A DNA stretch of 64,000 nucleotides from Haliotis asinina (Eukaryota; Mollusca; Gastropoda; Lepetellida; Haliotidae). The translations under genes were made by a program, and so were the position numbers. Every line of letters starts with the position of its first letter. Position 1 is the first letter of the stretch. Under the pieces are notes generated by a model. The model had not been told where the DNA came from. It did not search any database and saw only the letters and a list, made by a program, of their open reading frames with translations. Positions 1-12,500 of this stretch are shown in pieces. Location: contig NC_090290.1 of NCBI RefSeq assembly GCF_037392515.1, positions 34,059,753-34,123,752 of the forward strand. The letters run 5' to 3'.

Positions 1-335
1 GCTGGAGGAGTATTCAGGTTACCATTGAAAAATACAGAAATGACTCCATCCCCACAACACAATACGATAAATCTTTGGCAGTGTTGGTCAGAAAAAAATG
101 AGAATGAAAGAAACGTGTGCGTGAAAAAAACCTTTAGAAACACTTCATTCAAGGAGGTAAGAAGACCAACACCAAGAAAAAAAACTAAATTTAAAAACTT
201 TAATTTAATTTAAGAAGGAACTTAAATTCATCTAGGGTAGGTGACATTACTCACATAGCCAGTTACATACCGGTACCTTTGGCAAGTGTGTTCATTGCTT
301 CTTTATCCAAAATATAAAAAGAGTACCTTTAATCT
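1..335. other. Intergenic, nothing recognised
   Basis: AT-rich sequence before the first solo LTR. A 62-codon open frame at 25-213 is lysine- and asparagine-rich, has no recognisable motif and is explained by A-rich composition. I see no RNA gene or repeat family here. Confidence 0.6.
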
Positions 336-900
336 TGTTACGAGTGTGTATTTTCTGTATACTTTGTTGTTAACTAACTAATAATTATTTTTGGGTCACA
401 ATGTTTAGAGTTTTGAATAATAATTATAATTGGTCACATTTCGTATAATAGATGATCCGCATTTTCAGGATTTTGACAGCAGGCTTGTCCAGGAATTATC
501 TGTCCTTGACTTCCTGTTTGTTTACGTCCGGGAGACTGTTTCGAGGGCATTCTACAGTGTTGGCGATGGCAGTAAGTGCTCGTACTTTGGGGAAACGACT
601 GCAAGTATATATAAAGGCTAGTTGTCGTGTTGTAAACGACACAGACTGACACACTTTCATATTTATTCACTAGAGTATATCATCATCAATCGCTGCCAAC
701 GCTTTATCCGTCATCGCCTGATCTACTGCTGCCAGACCGCTCACTGTGTTGCATTCTGCATGACTGTTTATCTCTCACACTAAGACTTTGGTGAGTTTGC
801 TACACTATATATTTTGTGACCCATTGCCCTAGATTTTGTCGCATTTGTGTTGTACTCAGAAATCAGTATTGTTAAATTGAATTGCGTTACCAGTTCTAAC
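336..900 (+). mobile_element. Solo LTR (copy A) of an LTR-retroelement family
   Basis: Fossil LTR. It begins with the same TGTTACGAGTGTGTATTTTC edge as the copies at 5452 and 60258 and follows them through the regions GGGTCACAA, GGGAGACT and AGTATATATAAAGG to a segment near 'ACCAAGACTTTGGTGAGTTTG'. The right end is not clear; the family's CGTAACA terminus is not visible, so the end is approximate. No internal gag or pol sequence adjoins it, which fits a solo LTR left by recombination. Compared with the copy at 60258 it is clearly diverged, so it is an old copy. Confidence 0.75.
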
Positions 901-984
901 AATTATCTTCACGCATCTTTACTATACCGTGTAAACAGTTCAGTGAAATGCATAGTTGAGATCAACGAATCGTTTTTTAAATGG

Positions 985-1240
985 CTGAGGTAGGATTCTA
1001 AATCACATCGGCAGTAATGTGACTATATTACGTTATACACAAACAATAAGTATAGGTAACGTATAAAACTTGTCAGCGAAGGACAGTAAAACAACTTGAC
1101 TGTCACACATATATGTTATAAAACTATTAATGAAAGATGAAACAGACTAACTGTTTAACCATACATGACCAGACAACAACTGAAGGTAGATCAAGATATC
1201 GGGGACCATGGGGACTTGTAGTGCCTTTGATACGAATTTA
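985..1240 (+). repeat. SINE-like repeat, family 2 (degraded)
   Basis: Matches the better-preserved copy at 63284-63560 in order: 'CACATCGGCA', a TGTCA(G/A)CGAAGGACAGTAAAAC block, and 'CAACTGAAGGTAGATC' followed by GGGGACTT. The middle is rearranged. It sits directly upstream of duplicated block X, and the partner block near 45.66 kb is also preceded by a family 2 copy. This copy therefore probably predates that duplication. Confidence 0.65.
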
Positions 1241-1960
1241 ATAAAAAAAAATTACTACGTTTAAAAATCAGACATGGTTAAATATAACTTTGAAAGTTTT
1301 GCGGACTTACATAGCCTCTCAGGAGGACAATAATTTTACGATGATAGTTAATCCGCCTCGAGGATACAGCCGCTAAGAATCTGTTACAATTCAAACTTAC
1401 AATCATACAATGTTTATTTATTTCCAAATCATTGAAAAATCATTGAACACACCTAAGTCTTTTAAATGCAATAATTAAATCTGAACTAACATTATTAAAA
1501 GATCCGCCATAGTCCGTGATCACTTGTGATGGAATATTCAACACAGTCAAGCAACACATGTTTGACAGCAATTCTCTCATCACGAGGGATGCAGAACGGA
1601 GGATGTTTTGTAAATGACTCGTAATATGAATGCTGCCCGATGCTGCAGTCAGGAAGAATTCCCTCTTTGATGGGTAATGATTGCATCTCATATAACCTTG
1701 GACATGAATAATTGCGGTAATATACACCTGATACAACGGCAGTAGAGGCGATTTCTGACCATAACAGGGTAATCTGGTTATTGATACATCTTTGCTCCCA
1801 GCCTTGTCGCCTGTGCTATTTTACCAGCAGATTGACGGTGCCGTCTGAGGAAGCGAGATGGTACAGAATATTTCCTCTAACGGTCACGTCTAATATGATC
1901 TGATAAAGCATCTGTGTATGAAGATTGCTATAACTATTTAGAGATCAACTAGTGAATGAT
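1241..1960 (+). repeat. Duplicated block X, copy 1
   Basis: Diverged homology with 45660-46840 on the same strand. Shared landmarks in order are 'AAAAGTTTTGCGGACTTAC'-like, 'CCTCTCAGGAGGACAATA', 'CCTCGAGGATA', 'TTGTGATGGA(A/G)AATTCAAC', 'CTCATCACGAGGGAT' with 'GGATC/GTT', and 'TAGAGGCG...TTCTGACCAT...ATCTGGT'. Short frames on both strands are not conserved between the two copies, so no gene is called. It lies upstream of unit 1, while its partner lies downstream of unit 2. Confidence 0.6.
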
Positions 1961-2780
1961 GAAACAGAATCCACCATGAACATATCAATAGAGCAGAAAT
2001 GGGAATATACGTAATAATATACCCCTGTGTCATTTGAATATGGACATAATTATCAATTACAGATTAAAAGATATATATTCAGGGACGTAGGTTCATGTGA
2101 TCCTGGCTTAGTCAGCCTTGTATATTCGTCGTCACAAGGGCTCTAGCAACGAGAAAGAGTGGAACATCTCCCTGGAAGCGTTGCTCAGTCAAAAAAACCC
2201 AGAAAATTATGTGTGAACAGTAGCAAGCATTACAGTCATTTACTCGGAGAGTCAGAAAGGTTGTGTTTCTGGAAGCATATTTAGTTACTCTCCCAGTGCC
2301 AGTCAAAAGGCTGGGTGGTGCCGAATGGAACGTTAAAGTGCGAAAACAGTTGTTAATTTGACAACTCCCTACTTGGGATGCAAGCCAGTTCCGCACATGC
2401 GCCACGTACTTCGTGAGTCTTGTTGAACACATTTGTGTCAAACTACGTTGATTCCAACCGAGACAGGGCAGTATTCTGAACATCTTGGCATAATATATGT
2501 TCATGCATTAGTGTATTTCTTGCATTTCTTTGACTATTTAATACTAACCTGTAAGTTTGTATTTCATTATCACATATAACGTGTGTGGTCATTTTGATTT
2601 ATAACGAAGGACAAACATGGTCTGGATATATTTGAGGTTTCGTGAGTTGTATAGACACATAAGGATTTTAAACTCACAAATTAGTGACATGTATCCAACA
2701 TAAGTGTACGTGCCATTTTCCGTGACGTCAGTGGTTTCGTACTTGAGACGTTCGCGCACGTGCATTCCAGGAAAGGGAAA
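1961..2780. other. Unassigned sequence left of the mariner remnant
   Basis: No recognised gene. A 130-codon minus-strand frame at 2112-2504 shows no domain, signal peptide or repeat I can name. It lies beside a decayed DNA transposon and may be part of its flank. I could not find a matching terminal inverted repeat that would set the transposon's edges. Confidence 0.4.
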
Positions 2781-2878
2781 AAGAACAAATGAATGCCACA
2801 CAATACTGTCACTTTGGAAAAGCTCAACCCCTGCCCTTGCGATCGTTAAAAATTGTAACGGCCATTGGAACGCATAGC

Positions 2879-3840
2879 ATGCCAAGGTCTGCACTACGTA
2901 ATGAGGCCATTGAGATGGTCTTTGGGGGAATGTCACAACGACAAGTGGCTGTACATTTCCACTGCCACCCGAACATCATTTCTGCACTGGGGAGACTCTA
3001 CCAGAACGCAAATGACGTCATCGCCCACGTTCTGGACGTCCACGTGTAACAACGCCAAGACTGGACAGATTGATAAGAGTGACAAATCTTCGCCACAGGT
3101 TTCAGACTGCGGCGATGACTACTCGGACCTTCCCATGACTTCGCCGTATTCACCAAAACACATTTCGACAACGTTTACGTCATCACGGGATCAGACCACG
3201 ACGTCCCGCCATACGACCTATCCTGAGACAATGTCATCGACAAGCTCGCCGCTTGTGGTGCCGAAATCATGTCAGCAAATCCTTGTATTAGTGGGAAAAA
3301 AAGTTGTTTTTATAGATGAGTCCCGGTTTAACATTTTCCATAGTGATGGACGTCAACGTCCCACAGACGCGTAGGAGAATGTTGTGCACAGGCCTGTCTC
3401 ATGGAGAATAATCGCTTTGGTGGTGGTTCCATGTTGGAATAACAGCACGCCAAATAACTCCTTTGGTGATTGTTCAGGGCAACTTAATTGATATAGGGAT
3501 CAGATTATGCAACCTGTAGCAATTCCGTTCTGGAACGTCATGGCCCTGGGATAACATTCCATCAGGACAAGGGTCGCTATGGATTTCTTGCAACACCAGA
3601 ACGTTGACTTACTGCCTTGGCCTGTAAATTCACTGGGTCTCTCCCCGATAGAGCATGTTTGGGACGAGATGGATCGACGTCTCCGCCGTCTTCCTAATCC
3701 ACCAGATAATGCCCTTGACCTTGCAACAGAACTTGAGAGAATCTGGAGTGACATCTCATAAGCCTTCCTTGCACGTTTTGATAGTCGTCGATGCGCTGCT
3801 GTTCTCAATGCGAATGGTGGACATACCCGTGTTTGAGCTT
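2879..3840 (+). mobile_element. Tc1/mariner-type transposase remnant
   Basis: Decayed DNA transposon coding region. The N-terminal helix-turn-helix reads MPRSALRNEAIEMVFGGMSQ followed by RQVAVHFHCHPN, the usual paired-like DNA-binding start of Tc1 transposases. The catalytic part is visible downstream: FIDESRF at about 3318-3340, which carries the first Asp; then LLPWPVNSLGLSPIEHVWDE at about 3609-3670, which carries the final acidic residue; then a C-terminal ...FDSRRCAAVLNANGGHTR. The frame is interrupted by several stops and frame changes (for example the stop after HSDGRQRPTDA near 3372 and a stop after IWSDIS near 3761), so it cannot make an active enzyme. Other members of the superfamily lie at 56990-57600 and 62706-62935. 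Ends are uncertain because no terminal inverted repeats were identified. Confidence 0.85.
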
Positions 3841-5317
3841 GTGACATGGTCTTTTGACCCCTGTTCTTCTTGTGGACTCACTACGCCAATTTGATTGACT
3901 TTTCAATTTCCCCGACCTGTTATGGTCTCATGATCTCTCCATTAAAGTTTATATGTACCTTTGACATTGGTATCGTGCTTATCAACTTTGATAATATTTG
4001 CCAATGCACAGTTTCCCTTTGTGGCTAGATCATGCTTGGGACCACGGAGGAATACTCTTCAAACTGTCTGTGTTTTCAGAAACATGGACTTTATGACTGA
4101 CCAGTGTACATTTACTTTATACTTCCACTCACCATAAAACCTTTATACATCCAAATAGCAAGTGTGTAGAACAGATGGCGCTGCTGTCACACCTTTTTTA
4201 TTCAACTTCCTTTGGTCTATACTCAGCAGTGAGTAACATTTTAGACATTTTAGACGACGCTGATTATATATGCTTGGACATGAAATCGGTATACTGACAT
4301 TCGAACAGTCCAAACATGCGTAGCATGATTGTAAACTATATGACTGCAAATAGTAATGGGACGCGCAAAATAAACAAAATACTGGAAGTGAGTAGACTTT
4401 ATTTTATTTTGACTCTCTAACGTGGATACCGTGTGAAATAAGATTTTGCGAAACCTTTGGCTGTCATAAAGAGACAAATATGGGTTTTATAGCTATAAGC
4501 ACCGTGGTGGACAAGTAACAATGATCCTACATTGCTAAACCAAGAACATGGCCACCAATGTGTTTGTCATTGTACTTTTCAAAAGGAGAGGCTAATCCAG
4601 TTGGACTCTTGTGAGAAGTCTGACGAATGTCAGTTCTGTTAACTCGTCAGCTGCTTTTCATGAACAGAGTATCAGATGACAACCAGAGTGGAAGGCCTGA
4701 AGACTGAAATCACTCATTATGTGTTCGTGGTTTCCCCAGCTGTTGTTTTGCAACAGTTTGCAGAGATTGCCTCTGAGCAGCAAATATTGTGTGCAGTTAT
4801 AAGCATTACCATTCAATTCAGATCCATTTCACTCAGTCAGAATCGCTGAATATCGCAAACGCTGTAACTGTTTTAGGCTACAGGTACATGTCATGCTTTG
4901 GCTGGTCGATGAAAAGAAGCCAGTACAACTCCTTGAAGAAACAAAGATATGGCAACTGGTTGAGAAGCTGCCCCCAATTGAAGCTCTTAGATAAAGTGGA
5001 ATTTCCCAGGTCTAGCTACAATATGTTAAATGTGACACTGATGATCTACATGACGACTAGTAAATCAATGACACAGTTGTTTTTAACCAGCCTTCTATTC
5101 GGGAACTGATTCGGAATCGCGATAAGGTATACTGATGAAATGAATATGCAAAGATGAATGTCAACTGGTCTTCGTTGGTCCATGCTTGTCGTAAGTGGTG
5201 AATAACGGGATAAAGACTTAGTGGTAAAGCTCGCTGCCTTGGCTGATACAGCTCATCGTTAAGCAAAGCTCATCGTTAAGCAAAGCACAAACCAAGCAAA
5301 ATGAAACACAAATGATG
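3841..5317. other. Intergenic, nothing recognised
   Basis: No conserved protein motif, RNA gene or full repeat was recognised. A short direct repeat (GCTCATCGTTAAGCAAA twice) lies at about 5249-5284. The 106-codon frame at 4789-5109 has no supporting motif. Confidence 0.5.
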
Positions 5318-5390
5318 CTCATCTAGTTTGTTGATCACTGGCTTATCTGGGTCAGTATCGAATATTTACAAACAACCGCCTTATAGCAGG
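5318..5390 (-). repeat. SINE family 1 fragment
   Basis: Reads 'GTTGATCACTGG', 'TCTGGGTCAGTATCGA' and 'ATATTTACAAAC', the reverse complement of the central part of the full SINE at 51381-51653. Only about 70 bp remain. Confidence 0.6.
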
Positions 5391-5451
5391 AAGATTTATG
5401 TTTACAAAGAAAGAAAGATACATAGTTACAATGACTTTTATTACATAACCT

Positions 5452-6291
5452 TGTTACGAGTGTGTATTTTCTGTGTATTTTGTTATTAATTAAGTAATAA
5501 TTGTTATTGGGTCACAACATTTAGTGTTCTGAATAATAATTATGATGGGTCACATTTCGTTTTAATAGATGGTCAACACGTTTAGGATTCTGGTTTTCCG
5601 GAATTTATATCTGCTCCTAGTTTTCTATGTGTTTAGTTCCGGGAGACTTATTCGAGGGCATGCTACAGTGTTGACGATTGTCTTAAGTGCCCGAACTTTC
5701 GGGAAATGACTTAGTATATATAAAAAGGCTGGTTGCCGTGTTGAGGGCGACACTCATTCATATTAACTGGAGGATACATCACTGCCCACGCTTCACCATC
5801 ACAGTCTGTCAACGCCTTATCTACATCAGCATTCTAGAGTGTTGACGATTGTCGTAAGTGCCCGAACTTTCGGGAAATGACTTATATAATGAGTATATAA
5901 AAGGCTGGTTGCCGTGTTGCGGGGTACAGTCATTCATATTTACAAGAGTTACATCGCCAAGACTTGATCATCAAAACCCGTCAACGCCTGAATCTACATT
6001 ATCTTATGTCAGACTGATTGCTGTGTTTACATTCTGCATAGTTGATTCTCACACCAAGACTTTGGTGAGTTTGATACTGAATATATTCTGTGACCCGTTG
6101 CCTTAGATTTTGTCTCATTTGTACTGAATTTGTAGTCAGCATTGTGAAATTGACTTGTGACCTTTGTATACCTTGGTCTCGTTGCATAATAATACATAAT
6201 TTGAACGTTTATGACTTGTCTTTGTTCTGTTTTGCTGGTTCACAATTGGACTTCTTACATCGTTTGTCACGGTAGATTCTTAACCGTAACA
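5452..6291 (+). mobile_element. Solo LTR (copy B), with internal duplication
   Basis: Fossil LTR bounded by the 7-bp inverted termini TGTTACG (5452) and CGTAACA (6285-6291). Flanks AACCT and AACTT resemble a 5-bp target-site duplication with one mismatch. At 840 bp it is about 200 bp longer than the copy at 60258-60890. The excess comes from an internal direct duplication of about 175 bp (about 5660-5835 and 5836-6000) that repeats the TATATAAAAGGCTGGTTGCC core-promoter segment. No internal coding sequence adjoins it, so it reads as a solo LTR. It lies just upstream of duplication unit 1. Confidence 0.85.
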
Positions 6292-6375
6292 AACTTCCTA
6301 TATCTCCCATGTGTCTTCTTGTATCAGTTTAGCCTCAACACGACACAATGTTACTGTATTTTACTCACGTTATGT

Positions 6376-6485
6376 AACAGTAAAACAAAAGAAAAGAAAA
6401 ACTTAAAAACCAAACAAAAAAAAACAAAAAAAACAAACAAACAAACAAAAAAACCAAATAAACAAAACGAAACAAAGCAACATCT
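6376..6485 (+). repeat. A-rich low-complexity tract
   Basis: Runs of AAAACAAAAAA and (CAAA)n/(AAAC)n. The lysine/asparagine-rich open frame across it is compositional. It may be the poly-A remnant of a retroposed copy, but no body is recognised. Confidence 0.75.
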
Positions 6486-9328
6486 GCATAAATGTACTTA
6501 GATAATGTCACTAATATCGAAATATTATATCTTATTTACGTATTTACGTTATCGCCTGAAAACAGGAGAGTGAAAGGGAAGAAACTACATCATGTACTAA
6601 GATGATTACGTCTCCGTTATGACGTCAGACCCCTCGTGATGTGTCAACCTCTTCGCTAATGGACAATACCTACTTCCAGAACGTAATTGTGCTTTCACGT
6701 TTTGGACTTCTTCGTAGTGAATTGTGATAGACTGTCGGTCTTTTTCCGTACATAGTGGTACAATATCGACAGAATACCATCATTACATCTCCATTCAGTT
6801 CAATAACACAAAGATCTTACGCCACCGTGGCGCCACGAACATAGACAGTCATCACTGTTCATTAAAACGTGAAGAATCGACTTATAATAACCTTGCTGGG
6901 ACGTGTTAAAATGTGTCAAGAAAGTAATCTTGTATATGCATGCTGAAATAGTGGAAACTATTTCTGTGCACAATAATGGTTCTAGGAGATACTTGAAAAT
7001 CGTCACCATTTGTGAAGAAAAGTATCAGATGCTCAAAGTAATTCCTTACAAAGAAACAAAGTTCTTGCATCTTGTATTTAATCAGGTAATTACATATGCT
7101 CTTATTTTTGGATAATCTTCTGCATCATTGACGCAAATAATTCAATAATAGTTGGACTACAACGTGCTGTGTGATACATCGAAACACCTTGTGTCGTGCT
7201 GTGATATTTAATGGTGAATTGTTCCATATAACTAGCCCGGGGATGCCAGAAGTTGATCCACTACTTTCGATAAGATTTTTTTTTCACTAATCCATACATT
7301 CCTGCCATATATCTGGGTTATGAAATATTCTGTTCTACTGCAATGGTATGCTGTGCCCATTTTATCACTTGCTTCGAGTTTCGAGTGTAAGGAAAATAAT
7401 TTCATATATCTATGTAATGCACAGACATATGTGCGTACACACATTGATAGATAAATAGATAGATCGTGTTAAGGAGATTTAGACGCACAAATGCCTATTT
7501 AAATCAGGGTAGAGAACATTTTTTCTTATGGACTTGGCGTTTTATCAGCTTATACTTGAGTTGACTGTCCAAGATTAAGAGGAATCGCATAATCCAAATG
7601 CAAAGCTATGTCAAGCCTGTGACAGTCATCCATGCTTAATACTCTTGATCTGTGGCTTAAAGTCTAATACTCACACCACCTCCTTTGTCATCACGGACGT
7701 CGGTTCGGGAATCATTTCAGTGTTGTGACTGTCATTGTTTTACCATGAACATTTACGTCTATTTCTAAATAGAGCCAATTTCTTCAATGTCGTATCGGAT
7801 CATCAAGCAAACACGGCTGATGATACTTCCCGTGGCCCCGTTTCACAATGCTCTCGTGAGATCTCGTAACTGTTCTTCCAGTATTGTAACATTGACTTTC
7901 GAGAGCTTTGTGAAATGGGTGCTTGCCTGACACCTTGAACTGTCGTTATCGGTATTGAACTGACAAGGAGTGAATTTGTGTTTTTACATGAAACGTTAGC
8001 AGCACAAAATAAAGATTGGCATGATTGAATTTTTAGAATAATTTCCTCTTGATAAACTACCAACAGAAAAAAGTGACATGTAAAAACCAGTTTGATTTAA
8101 CCAAGTTAAATACCATTATTGTCGCATTAATTATAACTGACACATACGAAAACCTAGAAACACGGAAAAAATCAGGTTCAGTTTTCGATCAATGACAAAA
8201 AAGAAACAAATCTTTCAGAAAAGTTTACTTTTCATGTAGTTAAAACCACTTTGTTAGTGGGCAAAGGTGAGATCAGTGCTTCAGGAAGATCTGACAATAA
8301 TTCCTCCTTTTAATGGGATGAATATTCAATAACATCAAGTTCAAGTGAACTGTAAATGCGCCAGAAATATTTGTATTAACCACAGATTTCGGGGAGAGTT
8401 TCTGTGAACATTTTGTCTAAAATCTTTACTAACGTCATTAAATTAACACTACAATTAGTCTAGTTTTAGAATCAGAATGTTCATGTGGTAATAACGCATT
8501 TGACGTTAGCACTACAACGAAAACTTACTCTGGGAGCAGGACATTTCTGAACGCTTAAGAACGGATATTACCATCAAAAATATCGATTACTCTTCCAGCA
8601 ATAATGTCATACAAGTACAACGTAGTAATGTCTAGATGGGTATTCTACTGTCGAATATTGAAGGCCTTTTGGCAATATTTTAATAACAATAACCCAAACA
8701 CTTCTCTGAAAGTGACTCTATATGGCACATAAAACTCCATGACAACACTGGTGACAAGAGAACCTTCTACAACGCTGCAGTGAAGGTCTCGGTAGGCGCC
8801 GGTTGAGGTGTCAATTGTGCTCTAGAGCTCAAATACAACCATCGCTGGTTGATGGAACTCCGTCAGCGTTGTGTAACAGGACACAATCCGATGTCGCCTT
8901 GTAAGTACATATGCTGTTATCATACGGTTAGAAAATTATGTCTGAAGGAACCACGGAATTTTGTTACATACTGATCTGCTATTTCTCGGGTAGTACAGCA
9001 TATGGCGCAACAGTTTCACTATCCGAGCTTATTAGCCAATGTGGTGATTTTGTAATAATGGTATTTAAATTGTCCTGATTTGCTCTGTCCCACCAGTGTA
9101 GTAAATCTTGTGAAATATAATCATTGTGTATGTTCACGGGATAAAGTTACTTGTGGATATATATCTATTATACACTTGGAAAAAACATTGTGTGTCAATA
9201 GGTAAGAGTTTTTAAACAAGTTTGGTAGTTTCAGGTAAACTAGAAAAATCACAATGTTATCTCAGTAATATCTGTTAAATAGGTTGTCACGTTTGTTCCG
9301 ATAAATCATGTATGTCTTATAATTATAG

Positions 9329-9586
9329 AGTGAATGCGTTTTGTTTTACGCCGCAGTGAGCAATAGTCCAACTATATGGCGGCGGACTGTAAATAATGGT
9401 GTCTGGACCAGACAATCCAGTGATCAACAGCAGGAGCACTGATCTGAACAAATGGGAACCAATGACATGTGTTAACCCCGTCAGCGTGTCTGATCACCCG
9501 ATCCCGTTAGTCGTCTCCTACAGCAAGCATAGCCGCCTTTTCTGTGGGTTGCTGAAAGCCTCTTCTACCCCAGGCCTTCACTCCTC
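9329..9586 (+). mobile_element. SINE family 1 insertion with perfect target-site duplication
   Basis: About 258 bp matching the reference copy at 51381-51653: TTTTACGCCGCAGTGAGCAATA, TATGGCGGCGGACTGTAAAT, GTGTCTGGACCAGACAATCC, and GATCCCGTTAGTCG through GGCCTTCAC. It is flanked by the identical 11-mer TATAATTATAG at 9318-9328 and 9587-9597. Unit 2 has a single uninterrupted 'CCTATAATAAAGAAGG' at the matching place (about 34532), an empty site. It therefore inserted after the large duplication. The 90-codon frame at 9396-9668 runs through the SINE and is not a gene. Confidence 0.9.
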
Positions 9587-9599
9587 TATAATTATAGAA

Positions 9600-12500
9600 G
9601 GAAATATACATCAATATTCCTATATCCCAATGACCATTCTCAGAGGGTGGAGCATCGGCTTCTGTTAGTCTGCGAGTAAAACACTAAAAACTTGCAGTAG
9701 GACTGAGGAGGTTACACATGTGGACAGCGGGGAGTTATGCATTCGAGGGGCAGGAAAATGTACAGTTGTCTTGCATGGAGCTGTACTATACGATGGCATG
9801 TAACTCTACAGTAGGACGGTATAGAAATACACAGCAAAAGGAATATATCTCACTTTCGTTTGAATTCATACTTCCAATTATGATATTTTTTTCTTTATTC
9901 CAGTTTGAACTATATGCGTGAAATGGTGAAAACATAAAACGTAAAAGGTGTATACAGAGACATTAGAACATGTGAAAAATATCCTACATGCAAGAACTTT
10001 GTTTCTGAATGTGCACCTTGGCTTTGCAAAATTATTAACGCTTTGGTCTTCACATCTATTGCTCTCCTTGAATATTAGTCTGACACGCCTGTATAATTGA
10101 ATAATGTCCAACTGTTCTGGGCGCTCAAGATGCCATTTATTTTGCAGTTCATTGCCCCTGAATGCAATGTGATGGTTTGCCTTCTACGAAAAAGGTTTGA
10201 TGTCTGATTAATAGTAAACAAACCCATAATACATTTGAATTATTGTAAGATAACGACACATTTATTTCTCTGACTCGCCTGAAACATTATTAGATACTGA
10301 GCGGCGAAACGTGAATTGGCTGGATGGGAAAATAGTACTACTATTATACTACACCATAGTACGTCTGTCTCTGATCAAACTGAAAGCATACTTGGATGAG
10401 GAATGTCTGATTTTCTTGATTCGTGATTTTCCACGAGTAAGGCTACAGAAGAAGCAAGGTCAGGGATGCCATTTGGTTATTGCGGTTGAAGTAGTAGGGT
10501 ATTTCTGGAGAGTATCACTAGGGATCGGAGACTCTAAGGAGTGTTAAGAGAGATAAGATCTTTGAGATCAGAGGGAAACCTATCAATGCGGAGACAGTCA
10601 TGGGTGAGGATGTGATTCTATCAGATGATGATGCCATGCACATAAAGGAGATGATGAAGATGACCACTCTCGATCGTACAATTGTGGGACTGTCAGACGT
10701 CCGGTCAGTGAGGCTGATGACCATCATGCTTAAGCCGGCATTATGGCTGTTCGAAGTTCCAATCTGTGACGTTCCAATGGCTGGCCATATTTGACATTTC
10801 GATGTGTGTAGCATATAAAATCTCAACCGATTGAGCTTCTGCATAAGATGCATGTGAGATTAAACACACAGAACACCTCTTGAAAATATCACCATCAAAA
10901 GAATTTTCAAAATGTCTGTGCTGTTTTGGGTATCATCATCCCATACCACTTGGTGTCTACTTTCTTCTGTACGTCAGTAAGATTGAAATAGTGGTTGCTC
11001 GACAATGATAAGCAAACTCACAGCTCTTACTTGTGAATATAACTGCATCGCAATCACCTAAAACGAATCTCAGCGAATCTGAGTCGATTATGGGTATTTT
11101 ATTGTATATCGCGTACTCTATCGTTTTGTAAGAAAATAACTAGCCTGCAAGATGTCTACAGACTCAATGACGACAGTTTGTCTCAACAATTAGTAACAAC
11201 AGCCTGGTTCGGATCGTAATACTCAGCCATGAGTACGTGTAATCTGTTTGCCCTTTTGTTTCCAGACATTGTGCATTGTGCCAAAAGCGCTTTTGTTTAG
11301 CTGATTCATGCTGTGTCTACCAACATTAGTTTGGCAAATTTCATTGCGAGAAGCCCTTTTATTTCAACTGTGATATAAATTAAATCTTACGTGTTTACTG
11401 TGGTTGGGGACACTCTACGGACATCTGTAAAAATTAATCAAAAAATTTTTGCCATGTTGAAGAAAAGCCCAAAAATGTATGTTAAAATATTTCCTGAATT
11501 AGTCAAAATTATTTAAATAAAAACTGCTTATGATGTATTTAAGTCCGCAGTCAGCAGTATTACACCTGTATTGATCTGGATGGTCAATGATCGAATCAGG
11601 ACTTGGAAGATGACTGACACAAAGTGTGGAGAACCTTCAGTGCTGTCCACCGAGTCTCCCGAGACTATTCATTTCAGCAAGGACATCCCATAAAGTAGTA
11701 CTAAAATTATGAGGTCAATGAATGTGTTGTGAGTGGTTTACTTCATCAACAGTACCAGCTGACACGGCGGAATAGTCATTAAATCCATTAGTTGTCTAGT
11801 TTAACCATCCATTCACGCCGAAAAACCCTGTGTTAGGAAAACTGTCAAATGCGTCCATATAGTGAAAACTTTCTAAATTGTGTAGATGGTTCATCTTCAC
11901 GTTTAGATCATGTGGAAGAACAATATATCAATGTTATTATGTTTGTAAACCATATAGACATCCCATTATACCAGTGCTGATAGACTGTTGATGTCCCTGT
12001 TGTTTAGGTACTTTCACTAGTTTGTAGTGTATTATTCACCAATTTGACACGTGGAAGGTGATGACCTGGAACAATATAGTGACTAATCAGGTCAGGTGAC
12101 GATTCCTGACTGAGAGGGTTTGTGTCCCAATAGTGAGTGGAAATGCGAATTCAAATGGATGTTGGGCTGAGTCAGTTTAGCTCAAACTGACACCTATTCA
12201 GATTCTCAGCCGGTTTGTTTCAGTGCCAGATATATTATCATATTGCAACATTTAATATGTTTCAATCGATAATGGTAAGTATCAGAGATGCCAAAGTATC
12301 GGTGTGACGTTCCCCTAGTTTGATCAAACTGGAGACAAAAACAATTTGGTTGGTGAGGCATCTTCTCCCCAGACCTATTCCTGCCACAGCGTGTCAGCCT
12401 CATGCGTGAAGGTAAGTTAATGAGACTGCTCAGTTACAGACACATATGTTGCTGTTAAAGACATCATTTCGTTGAATCCATAGTACTCACCCTGAGTGAG

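Noticed and set aside
2112-2504. 130-codon minus-strand frame as a host gene
   Set aside because: No recognisable domain, no ATG/Kozak or splice support, and it lies beside a decayed transposon.
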